Below the pieces are notes generated by a model, which was given only the letters and a program-made list of their open reading frames with translations, did no database searches and was not told the DNA's origin. A stretch of DNA of 64,000 nt from Parelaphostrongylus tenuis (lineage: Eukaryota; Nematoda; Chromadorea; Rhabditida; Metastrongylidae), in NCBI GenBank assembly GCA_019055375.1, contig JAHQIW010005274.1, forward strand, positions 27,333 to 91,332, read 5' to 3'. Positions 12,801-26,000 of the stretch are shown piece after piece (position 1 is the first letter of the stretch; each line of letters opens with the position of its first letter). The position numbers were made by a program, and so were the translations under genes.

Positions 12801-15800
12801 ATTTCAGAAACTATATGGAAGTTCATCAAAGACGAAGCCAACACAAAAATTTGCCTCCAAAAATTTACCGCTCACAGAAGCTAATTACGTCACCACGGTA
12901 ATATGCACATACCTTTACACCGTTAGGAAAATAATTTGGGTTTTATGGTTCTTTATCTCGGATAATGTTCTGAGTTGACTGCTTGTTTATCACTTCATAA
13001 GTTTTGTGACACGATTTCGTAACCTCTTTTGATTTTCCAAGTTTGAATTCTTTCATAGCCTTTATCGCTTGGAACAGTTTCTCAGATTTTGTAAATAACT
13101 GTATGTTTGTAAGAATTATCATACACACTTGATGTTTTTTTTGGAACAAAGAACGAAAGAAAAGAAAAGAACGGGAGATGAGATGAGATGCTAATGGGAA
13201 AGAAGAAAGAAGGAGAGAGAGAAAGAGGAAGATAGAGATAGAGAGAGAAAGAGGGGAAAGAGCTTTGTGGGAAGAAGCTATAAGTCACCGATACGCATTC
13301 AGAGATTTTTGTAGTATATATAATGCTGATTGTTCATAATATGTTCGATTTTTCTTAACTTATTTGAAAAGTCTGTTAAGATTTTTCACAGTATCTAACT
13401 ATTTAGTTCCGTCGATTCATGTGTTAACTATAAGACTTCCTTACCATCAAGTGAAGTGATAGTGAAAGTAGGAAAAATTATCGCGCTTCTATGATCAAAA
13501 ACCCTTACAAACAAAATGCATCTCGCATAATCATCATTATTGGCTGCAAAAAAAACTTTTAGTGCTAATTCAATGCACAGTAATTGACTGAGGTCTTATT
13601 TACAATGCGAAATTTAGTACAGAGACTGACGTTGTTTTCTTCTGGACAATAACTAACGCTTCAAAAAAGTGTTTACTAGGAAGTTGTCTTCACTGTTTAC
13701 TAAATCGGACTTGAAGAATTTCTCATTATTTGTCGGGTTTCCCTATATCATACAACTCTGCCCTCGCACTCGCATATCTCTATTTCCATAGATACCGACT
13801 CGAAAAATACGCCGTCCAATTAACGTCGACTTGAGATCGACACGAAGTCGTCAATTCGCTATACCCCCTTCCTTTGCGGCAGAACATCGGGAGCGAATAA
13901 GTGGTTGGAAGAATTTGTTTTTTTCATAGACAACGGCGAGAGAAACTTATGCTAGCCGTGAAATTCCTCTAAAGGAGAAAACGGGGTTGCTCGAATGTAA
14001 CCCATTTTTGCGGAATAACGTGGGCGATACAGGGGCGATGGAGAGCTGCATAAGTATAGCAGCTTACTTTGACCCAAAGGCGCCGTCGTTTATACCTATA
14101 GAGTGAGATTACATAGCATGCTTGGCCAGACGCTGGTGACACTCTATCAGGCTGTATATGCTGCTTTACTTCACTTATTAGGCGACATGAGTGCGCTTAT
14201 GCGATACTATTTCGGCGCAACGTTCGTGACAATATTAGCGACGGAAGATGTTATGAAGTGTATCCAGTGCAAAGAGCATCCTTACTTTTGGTAACTAGTG
14301 CTAAGAATCATTTCAATTAATTTAACCATCTAAGCAGAATGATATGATATTTTCTAAGAGACTGGTTTGACCGTTTTCGAGGTTTCCTATGTCAGTGGCT
14401 TACGTACGTTTTGGTGGTTTCGCCCGCCTCATCAGTGTCACACGCCCCACCAGTCAGAATGAATGTTTTCATGGAATAGGAGAGCTTGATGTGCTTCGAT
14501 GTGCTTGTACGGAAGACAAAAAGATTCTTGCACGCTTCAACGCGTTAACAACAATTCCGTCAAAAAGATGATATTGGCCGTGCCAATTGCAGGGAAAATA
14601 AACGAGAAAAATCGATTAATATTAAAGTCTTATAGATTGCGACCCATATTTGTGGTAAGCCCTAGTTGAAGAGACTCTGTGACTAATCTGTAGCTCATAA
14701 GGAACTCAAGTGAAAAACCGTTTAGGCCTTAACAATCAATTCAAAAAAGCGCAATTCATAGATAATTGCTTCTCTAATACGTAGTGAAATGAATTACATA
14801 AAGAAGGGGAGCTTATATAGTCAAAGGTCAACTACTGTGTTCATCAGTACAAAATTACTAAAAAATAGTCATATTTTATTCTCGTTTTTCTATTAAAATA
14901 GATTTCATGTAATCACTGAGATGCCATATGCGCCTTCCATATACAGTAATCTAGCCCCACCTTGTAACGTGGATCTTCCAAATCAAATCATTTCGTTGCG
15001 AAACCGTTTTAGATTAGACTCTTTGAATGATTGTATTGAAAATCATACCATCTTTATGAAGCCACCATATAGGGGCAGCTTGAGAAACTTTTACGTCACC
15101 GCTAAACATTTCCATATTATCAATAAATAAATTATTATTATGTATCTTTTCCGATCAAATGATTTGTCTCCATCGTAAGTTGCCCTAGATTTACTATGTC
15201 TACTATTCGGCAGTTTGCATGCTATCAGCAATCTACTATCAACAAAAACGAGGTGGAGGGCACAATTGGCACTGAATTCATTTAAGTAATATCTACTTAT
15301 TCACTGTTTACGTTTTGATAAGAGCACAGCAAGCTAGGATCTCGACTGGTGTGGTGGATAGTATGTAAATTCTCAGTGAGGGTGATCGCGGCTTGGAAAC
15401 CCCATCCATGATTTGGGATCTCAGAATTCTCATGCTCGTTTTTCACGTCTTCAACTGTCATGGAAAAGAAGAAGAGGCAGTGAATAAAAAGTTGTAACAT
15501 ATCCCAAATCTATTGTTTGAGCCAACATACCATGTGGAACGAAGAGTACCGCCCGACTGATGAGATCCTCAAAGTCGAAACACGTGTATCGGGTACTGTA
15601 AGTTTGCTCTATAAGAGACCACATGACATGTTGGTTCAAACGATAATTATGAAATATGTTGAAATTTGAACGTGGTCTCAAGAAAACACTCGAAATAAAA
15701 AGTAAAAAGTTGTAATTTACACTGAAAGATAATTTATAATCTAGAAGAACTCCTTAATCGAGAAGCCACTATTTGTTCTACCAACCGATTGATCTATGGA

Positions 15801-18800
15801 TCTTTACGTATAACAAAGAACATTTCAGATATGCGTTCAAATGGATCCAGGCTCGGCCCAGGTGACTCTGCTCTCCGACGGCCCTCCAAAAATGTTTACT
15901 TTCGATGGCGCGTATTACATGGATGCTACCGGCGAGCAGATCTACAACGATATTGTCTACCCATTAGTCGAAGTATCGGCGCTCATTCTCTCATTGTGAA
16001 AAAACCTTGAAACATGCGTAGAAATCTTACACACTGTATTTAGGTCCTTTATATCTATCAAGTTATAAGAGATAACATTATAAATGGAAATTATTTAGAA
16101 TGTAATCGAAGGTTACAATGGCACTGTATTTGCATACGGTCAAACTGGCTCCGGAAAAACGTTCTCGATGCAAGGTAAACACCCCTATTATTTAGAATGT
16201 AATCGAAGGTTACAATGGCACTGTATTTGCATACGGTCAAACTGGCTCCGGAAAAACGTTCTCGATGCAAGGTAAACACCCCTATTGTCAATATACTTTA
16301 AGCAGTCTATCGAGCCTTACCTGAAATTGAAATTATCGCTCTTCGGTTTCAGATAAGTCTATTAATAATTGATGAGACCTCTAAGTTAATCTATCTCGAA
16401 TAGACGGAACAGAAAACAACAGGTGGACAGATTTCCAATGCCGTTTTGCTCCACTAATTCATAAACTTTTGCTCCAGAGGACGAGCTCACTTACATTGGT
16501 AGTGCTTTTGACTTAATCAATCATCGCTAAGGAAAGGAACGCAGAACACAGGAAAACCTTCGTCTTGAATCCTCATAGCGATAACTAAGTTGTAGTTGTT
16601 TTGAATCAGAAGTACGGCAGTGATCTTCTGGTTCTAGCAGCTATGTAAGACTTAATAACATCTTGACGTTGTTTCGACAACCACCACTGCTATGTATGAA
16701 AATAGCAAGGTGTACGACATGTCTTTTACACTTATGAATATGTGAACATGTCAATCTAAGAAGTATGAGATGAAATAAAAGGTTGACGAGGCTAAGTGCT
16801 ATTTTTAGTAGAAATTTCAGATTGTCAGAGTCTATGGTCCATAGAAACGAAAAAATCAAAAAATGCGCCAGCATAAGTGCCTAAATGGTACAGATTAGAG
16901 AATTCATGTTTAGGTATCGGTGATCTCCCGACCCAACGAGGTATTATACCACGAGCATTCGAGCATATCTTCTTAGCGACCGCGACCACTGAGAATATGA
17001 AATTTCTCATACATTGCAGCTACTTAGAGGTTTTCTCTGATCTATTATTCAGAAGTATTGCTTTAGAAATCATTTGAATCAACCATGAAAATGCCATTCC
17101 TTAACTTTTTCGATCGAGTGTATCGAGTGTTAACCTGAAGATTGATGTGATGAGCACTATAGAATAACGATGCGCATTCATTCAATTAGACACATTTCTT
17201 TCGTTCAAATTTTGAGCTGCTTTCAACTCTTTCACTGATTAAGTTAGTTGTCCTGTAACTGTCATCATCCATGTATGCAATCGGAAGAGCATGAGTTCAG
17301 CTTTCGTCCAAAAACAATACAATCGCCTTTTTCCTTTCTCGTAATGTGAAAATGTCAGTGAAGAGTAAATGAGCGAATTTGTGAATCAAGGGCCGAATTC
17401 GCATAAGAATCCCGTCACTTATATTGTTAGGAACCTAGGGCAATGAAGTCAGTAGAAGAAACGCTCTCAACTAATCCGCATTGTGTTAAAGTTATCTTGG
17501 CATTCAAACAAGTACGTCTCGGAAGTATTTGTTGATAAACAAGATAAGTGAGAACACTAGCTTTGAAACGATTTGAGCAACATTTCAGATCTACAACGAA
17601 GAAGTTCGGGATTTACTTGGTGCAGACAAGAATCAAAAATTGGACATAAAGGTGAGCTTAACACAAGTCGTAGATGGTCTGATGTGAGTCGTTATAAGTC
17701 ACTAAGGTGCACATACATTAGACCGTATGCCTCAAGCTTTTCGTCTTATGCTTTCTTAAATCATGTTGCAATCCCAGCCAACTGTTCGTCCTTACACAAC
17801 TTAATCAAATAAAATTGCGTTTTTCTACAAATGAGCCCCATCAGTTTGTTGCTAAGAGGTGTACAATGGGAAACGAGGTTTCTTTTGGCAACTGGTAAAC
17901 TGAACAGTTCACCTAAACTGAAACATGCCCTAAGTCTTGATGTGCAGTGTTTTGTAGGCGAATTTGGTGAAATAGTATCTTTTATAATTGCGAGTGCTCT
18001 TAAAACAACTTTTATATATAAATATAGATGATTACTTAATTTTTTAGGAGCACACAGAACGTGGTGTCTATGTTGCTGGGCTATCGATGCACGTTTGCCA
18101 TGATGTAGAGACTTGTCATGAGCTGATGGACAAAGGCTTCAGTAACCGACATGTCGGTGCGACTTTGATGAACAAGGTCAGAAATTATGTATGCGCTAAC
18201 CTCAATCTAAAGAAATATTCACAAAGACTATTGTTATGACAAAAAACACTCTAAGCCGAATATTAGTAAAGATCTTGAACAGAAAGATAACGAGGAGGAC
18301 AAGGGTAAATGAGGTGAACATAATCTTGTTGAGGACCACATAAGTAAAAAAAAAAGCAGATTTTCGAAAAAAGATGAAAAGCTAAGACATTGAGGCAGAA
18401 TAAACTCAAAACGAACGAATAAATGTGGACGAACAATAAGTTTCAATCGACTACCTTTGAGACCTCGTTTAAAATACAGTACAGTTTGATAGAATGATTT
18501 ATAGATATTTTAGAGTCTTTTGAAGGTCTGGTATGGCAATCAAATAAAGTTCATTCTACACCGCAATATCAAGTGATATTACACTTTGTCTAGACTGATA
18601 TATCTGCAGCGCTACTACTATTATAGTACGAGTGAACCGTAAGACATGTGGTAGTGGATAAGTCGAGCGAGAACGCCAAAACGCTCGGCTGCCACTGGAG
18701 ATGTCATACCAGACCTACCTCTAAAAAGCTCAAAACATTGTATCAGACTTTATTGCGGGCGAGTACAGTACTCTTTGAGGACAGCTGAATTATGTCAAGC

Positions 18801-20022
18801 AGTGTATAAAGCAGAATCACCTCTGAAATATCGTCATTTCCAACGTATCTCGATCTACATCTTCCTTTTCGTTCTCGTCTCAATTGTCATCTACTTTGTA
18901 TGAACTCAAAACGTAGACCGATGCTAATCCGTATTCTGAAAAAAAATGACAACTATTCTACATTGTAATCATTAGCGAACTTCTGCTTGTTGACCACTCT
19001 TGTCATACCATGGTATTAAACGACCGTCCATGAATAATGTTTTGAAATCGAGTAGAAAAGTGTGACAAGAATAAATTAGTACAAGTGATAGTTGTCAGCT
19101 ACAACTCACTGACTTCAAAAATACGTCATTAAATACGAATATCCATGTTGCAGTATTATTCTGTACTCAGTCAATCAATAGCCATCTTTATAACTGTGTG
19201 CATGGACACATTAGTTAGGCAACTATTTTCGTATTGTACACATTGTCACCATTCAGGATTCATCACGTAGTCATTCTATATTCACCGTCTATGTGGAAGG
19301 GATGATGGAGAACGGATCAATTCGAACTGGAAAGTTGAATCTTGTCGATCTTGCCGGTAGCGAACGTCAGTCGAAAACGGGTAAACGTGTTCTGTTCTTT
19401 AACTTCTTTGGATTATCACTTCATTCTTGAAAGTCTTTATTAGGCTATTCACTTCAAGCCATTTATTTTACATAGTTATTTTGAAGGTTACTCGATAATG
19501 TAATTCACAATAGAGCATGCAGGTTTCATTATTTCTTTTCATTTTCACTTGTGTTCAATTGCCCCCAAATTTCTGCAATAGGAAACAACAACGTCCTATG
19601 TAACGCCACAGCACGGCTATTTTTGATATTGCAAGGAGACTCTTTCGAACAGTATTCTACGCCGATCAAGAAGAAGACGAAAAAACGAATTGAATGCTAT
19701 ATTTAGTGGGATCATCACAGTGAAAAAAGCGGCGCGATGGCGATCAATAAAAGTGATAAGGTGAAAGTGATACATGTATATGTGCATATAACTGTATAAC
19801 ATATGTAACTGCCCGACTGACGAGATCGCAATATCGAAACACGTGTATCGGGCTTTAAAAGTCAGCCCTCTTTGACAGACCACTGACATGCGTGACTCAA
19901 TAATGGTTGCAAGGCATATTGAAATTTGAGCTGTGGTCTTAAGAAAACACTCGAAACGAAAGTTATGATATATGTGCATATATGTGTATATGTATTTATA
20001 TACATATACATATACACACATA

Positions 20023-20060
<38 letters not shown>

Positions 20061-23000
20061 ACGAGAGTTATATATTTAACCGCTCTTTTAGTCAGTGGAA
20101 TCAATGCTATAGTGCTGATACTAATATTATACATACTGCTAATATAATGCTATGATTATAAATATAACAACGTTGAGTGATATGTAAAACTTTGAACCTC
20201 AGACGGGAACTCGGCCCTCATTCACCCGTTCCGAGAGGGCAAACTAACCACTTGCACTACCAACGCACCTGTACTGCTTTCACTCTTTTTGCAGTACACG
20301 GTATCGATATGTAAACAAGCAACAGTCAGGATTTCGGTCTGGTAAGCACGCACAGGCATTGGACCCAGTTACCCTGATAGATATTAGATAAATGTAATCA
20401 ACACGAATTCTCTGTTTAATCGCTCTTTTAGTGGTGGTATGATTCATAGACTGAACCTCATACGTTCAAGAAGCTGTCTTTCACCCTGTACAACGGTGCG
20501 CGCTACTCGCGGAAAGGGTTGAATGCGGATTCGTTTTCCGTTCGAGGATGAAAGTTTTGCCTATGCAGTGTAGTAGTACGATCTCCATTCCCACCACTCT
20601 TTTGCTGTCAATCATGAACGCCTTAGCTCAGCTAGCTCTACGATTGTAAGGATAATGTCTCGGCCAGCATTCTACGACATTCATACGAAGCAGTCGAAGC
20701 AGCACTTGAAACTACCAAAGACTTCTGATGAGGAGTTATCTGAAAAAACGAATAGAATGCAAGAAGTGCCGAGATTCGCACAGTAAACTGCGATTAAGAG
20801 TTGTGTGAAATTTATATCATAATTTTTCATTATTTTGAACAATTCGTCTTCACTTTTTGCAGTACGGATCCCAGAACTTATAGAATTTGATTTGTCTCCT
20901 CGCATTTGTAGCTTGCTCGAAGATTTTGTAATCTTCTAAACGTCGTTGGATACTGGTCGGGCAGACTCCTTTGTAATGTCAAGGATTGCCAGGCTGGATC
21001 GTTCGTTGATTAAATAGAGGAAAGTGTTGGGAAAGGGAGGTGGGATCAACCTCACAAGGAGCATCACTGAGCCTCTTGGCCATAGCTCCCAATATATCTG
21101 TATACTAGAACGATGTCAGTTCATTATTTGTAATTATCAAGTAGCTAAGTTCAGAAATAAAGTGGAATTAGCACTTCATTATGAATAATTCGTACACAAT
21201 ATAAACAAACATTATATTTGTAAGGCTTGAAATATGAGGTTGATGAGGAAAATGGTTTTGACGTTTCTTAGGAGCCACTGGCGATCGTTTCAAAGAGGCA
21301 GCTAAAATCAACCTATCGCTGTCCGCTTTGGGAAACGTCATATCAGCTTTAGTGGATGGAAAGTCGAAGCATATCCCATATCGTGACTCCAAGCTTACAC
21401 GACTATTACAGGTAACGATAAGGACTTTCAAACAAGAAAGTAAAGTGTGATATACATGATAATGATAATATTAACGTGAAAAGGTATAAGTAACCCTATC
21501 CATAAACACATGAACATAAAGCTCATGTGGCGCAGTGGTTAGAGGTGCTCTGCGTCACACGCGATGTCAGTGGTTCAATCTCGCGCTCATGGCTCACCAA
21601 GTCATCCATCCCTGCAGGATCGGTAACTCGGTACCAGACTGGTCTCAGACTTGTCTGGGAGGATAAGCAGCACTGAGGAGTCTAACTGAATTACGGAGCC
21701 GATACGCTCTTTGGAGAATCGTAGTTTCCTACAGCATCAAACCTCTCTCTGAGCCACGTTATCCAGAAACTGGTAGTGACGGCGGCGTGATAACGCGATA
21801 GAGCTAGTATTTCGAGGTTCAACAGAAAATCTTGCCTAACATGCAGTCAAAATACATGGGACAAAAGGTAACAATTCTTCAAGTTTAAGGTAAAGCTATA
21901 CGTGAATTTGAAATTTGACCGTAAACTTAGACGACGGTAATAAGCTAGCGGATTGAATAAAAGGCTTGTAGTGTAATGCACATTTGAGCGCTCAAGCAAA
22001 TAAGTATAACTAAGACCAACATTTTTATTAATCATACTGCAAAGTCATGAAAGCACTTCACTCTGTGTTAATTATGAAATTCGTCATTCATAAACTAGCG
22101 AAGAGTAGGATTCTGAATAGAGTTGAAACGTCTGTATCTGTGAGAGCAGAAATGCTTTCGTATGGTAATTTGAGCATATACATTTTTACAGTTACCTCAT
22201 AAACGTGTCTCACGACTAGATTCAATATTTGCTTTTTTATCACGATATTTCTATCACAAACGCTGAGACGTGGATAACTCATAAAAATCTATTGGATTTA
22301 TAAGACTTTTTCGAAAACGCCGATCTTACGGACTAATTTAGGATTCGCTCGGAGGTAACACAAAGACGATAATGATAGCATGCATCTCACCATCCGATAA
22401 CAACTACGATGAAACGTTGTCAACACTTAGGCATGTTCAATACAGTCGCTATGATCTTAATTCCAGCTACAAAAAACATTATCAACGTTCTGAAATGCTA
22501 ACTTATTTGATCTACAATATAACATTATTATTAAGGCATGTTTGGCCTATTATGTTGAAGATGACGTGTTAGGTTGGGAAGAAAATTTCTATCGTTTGGA
22601 TGGGAATGTCGTTTTTCGCATGAATCGTGGTGATTTTCATGTCATTTCTAAGGTCTACTTCTTGCGCATCTGTTGATTTATAATTTATCTCTATCTGCTG
22701 CAGAATGGATTTGTCCAGGAAACAAAAACGTTTGTTGATACTTCCAAGTACAAATCTGGTTCAGATGATGTTGATGCTGCTCGCCGAATCAACAAACCTT
22801 GGGGTGATTGTATAGTTGGAGAATCAACAGTCCGTGAGCAATTTTATGAGTTCAACGCCGAAAATGAAGATTTGACCGACAGTCCGAGATCCGGACGACC
22901 AACCGAACTCGATGATGAAGACTCTATTTCTGGTTTGGAAAATGAGCCGTTATCAAGTTCTCGTAAATTGGCAGCAGAACTAGGCTTTTCTCATGCAACC

Positions 23001-26000
23001 GTGCTCACCCATCTGCATCAGCTTGACTTTGTCCACAAGAAGCCAAGACAGGATCCACACGAGCTTACCGAAACACAAGCAAACAAGCTAGTCGAACGGC
23101 ATAAAGTGGTGGATAACCACTTTTTGAAGTGGTTTTTGAAGAATAGTTGATGTTGTTTGCTGTCTGAATATATGCATAAATTTTGAATGTTTAACCAGAT
23201 GATGGAAACTTTCTTTCCAACCTAGTAAAATACACATGTGATCATTGATACTGCTCTGCACCCTGATACTAGGCTACCGAGCTCCTACACATCTCTTCGG
23301 TATCAGAAAATTAGTACCAGACATGTCTGAGAGATTTGAAGTTTTGAGTGGGTACATCAGTAACTTACAAAAATAATTGTTCAGCCCGAGTTATGACTTA
23401 GTTACTCCTACAATTGCAGTCGAATACTATGGTGCAGTTATGGCTGGATAATGCTAAATGCCTCATGCTTTAAACTATATGATATTAATTATTCTAGATA
23501 TGCCAATCGAGCGAAGAATATTAAGAATAAACCGAAGATCAACGAAGATCCGAAGGATGCCCTACTCAGAGAGTATCAAGAGGAGATCGAACGCCTTAAG
23601 GCGTTGCTTGAACCCGGAGCGAATGGTTACTCTCTTTTCAAAATTTTACTGTGTTTTATAATCTTTGATGCAAAAAGGTCAGACTTTGATTTCTCAAACA
23701 TATTATTGAACTAACTCGTATGAAATCGATGAGAAATTTCATCGATCACGCTTCCGTCCGATGTTGAGGCAAAGGGTGGGTGAGTCTTTGTATAAAACAG
23801 GTAGCGATCAAACCTCATCTTCGACCTAGGGATACTTATGGTTATGATAACGATATTAGTGAAAAATAATGTAGATAAAACTTTTTGTAGCTTTTTATGA
23901 CCACAAAGGGTGACCTTTTTGTTTGCCATGATGGACCACGGACGGCGACCATTATTATCTCTGCGCGTTTGAAAAATCGTTTTAAAAATTTCCATTTTCT
24001 TTGAAAGGAGGTACCAAGAAGAATTTTCAGCTGCATCAATAGTTCCGTTCGATATAGAAGCCGAGAGAGCTAAATTACGCGAGGAGCTTGAGGAGACAAT
24101 GAGGGAACTAAGGTGAGAAATTATATGTGAGACCATCACATTAATTTAACGAGAAAAAAAATAGTTGCTTCACTCTGTTTGTAAAAAGAAAACAGGCAGA
24201 CTAAGTTCTGAGTATCTAAGTAGATGAAAGTGGCAGGGTTAATCAAAACTGAATACTATTCTTGCAAATTCCTATTTGTCAATATGTGACGCTTCACGTT
24301 AAAGCGATGTATTCACTGTTTTGTGCGAATGTTAGCAGCTATTGGCTCGATCACCTTCACGAGACTCTCCAGTAGTTTACGTGCACCTTAACTCGGCCAT
24401 ATTCAAGATTGCAAGGCGAGTCGCTTGATCAGCATTCTACGACATTCACACAGAAGACGTAGTCCTCAAGCAACGGCCGAATCTGTATACAAAATGTTTA
24501 AAGATTTTGTGAAGGATGAATGCAAAGAACTGAATAGAATTCAGGTGCAGGGATCCGTACAGTAGATATGATGAACGATCATATAAACTAAGAAGGTTCC
24601 TTTCTGTTATCCGGCAGGGATTTGTAGAAGGAATTTTTCGCTGAACGAAAATTTTCTTCGTAGTTTCAACAAACACTCAAAAGCTTAAGTTTTGGAAATT
24701 TTCTGCATGCATGTTTTTTCAAAAAAGGCCTTTTTACAGCGCTCAAAATGAAATAGCATTTCACAAGCGTTGCGCGTTTTTTTTGCACTTTCGTGCTTCA
24801 TCGCTCGTTTTGTCGCAAAATAAAGCTTTTTTTCTATCCTGTTAGTAATCGTTCGATAGCTTAATTCTTAAAAGTTCAAAAATGTCTTTGCTTTTAAAAA
24901 AGGCTTTCTTACAACACTGTAGCAAAAAGAAAAGTTTGTGTTACTCACACGCGCCTTTCGCGAGCAACCGAGCTCTTTCCTTGGATCATGAGTAAATATT
25001 GGATAACGTAGGTTTCAAGGATTCCAATGGCGTAATTATTTTCCGGAAAGATTTCTTCACTCCAGTGCAGTTCGAAAAACAAATTTCAGCTGAAATTTAC
25101 TCTATTCAATGATAATAAATAAGTTAAAGAAAAAACCTTAGCGAATATATAAGCACGATAATTATAAGAGCTTGTAACGCTTTAAATACATTTCATTTTG
25201 AATCTGTAAAAAGGTTTTCCTAGAAATCAAATACAATTTTATATTCCAAGAGATTCATACCATTTAATGGCCAATAATAGTTCCAAGAAAAGCTTAGTCC
25301 AATAAAATATAAGCGATAATAAAAGCGTATGGCACGTGTGATGCATTAATTCATTCTTAGTGCTAGCAGGCTGTAAAAGAAACCTATCCCAAAAATGTGC
25401 ATACAGTAGTTTTTCGAGATTTATGCTTCCAAACTACTAACACCCTGTGAAAACTGTTTATCCAGCGAAAAGTTCTCCTTCACAAGTCCCTGCCGCATAT
25501 TGCAAAAAAACCATAAAAGATTAATCACTAATTCCGTACTATGCTCAATGAATTATTAGAACTTCTATAAGTTGTAAGTTAACTCGTTTTAGAGCGGAGT
25601 ACCATAAGGAACAAATGAGCAAAGCCGAACTCGCTCACGAGCTTCAGGTGCTGAAGGAACAATACGAAAAAGTTGGTAAAATATGTTGCCATATGCAAAC
25701 TTGAACTAAGTGTATTGTTTTGATGCTGTAGTCCATTATGCAAACTATCTCTTAACCTTTCGATTAGTAATTGCTTACTCTGTCAGGCAAATTCTGACCT
25801 GGACACAATGGAAGGCTTAGATCCTAGCGATGCTGCCCGAAAGCTTGAACAACTACAACAACAATTTGTTGGAGGAGAATTGGTACAGAATTCTTAACTC
25901 TTTTTCGAAAAATGAACTTTTCAGTGAATTAACGAAAAAGTTCTGTTGAATTTTTAAGTTATATTTTTGCCATCTACGCGTCGCTTTTTATTGATAGTTT

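Larger units (their letters stand above)
9943..15828 (+). other. Intron 1 of osm-3 (5.9 kb)
   Basis: Mostly AT-rich without recognisable genes. It holds a triple 45-bp pyrimidine-rich repeat (12547-12672), a purine-rich tract (13150-13262), a less AT-rich patch at about 13780-14100 of unknown nature, and a hammerhead element at 15497-15661. Confidence 0.6.

Noticed and set aside
19617..20134. Tyr/Ile-rich frames
   Set aside because: Translations of the TA/TACA microsatellite.
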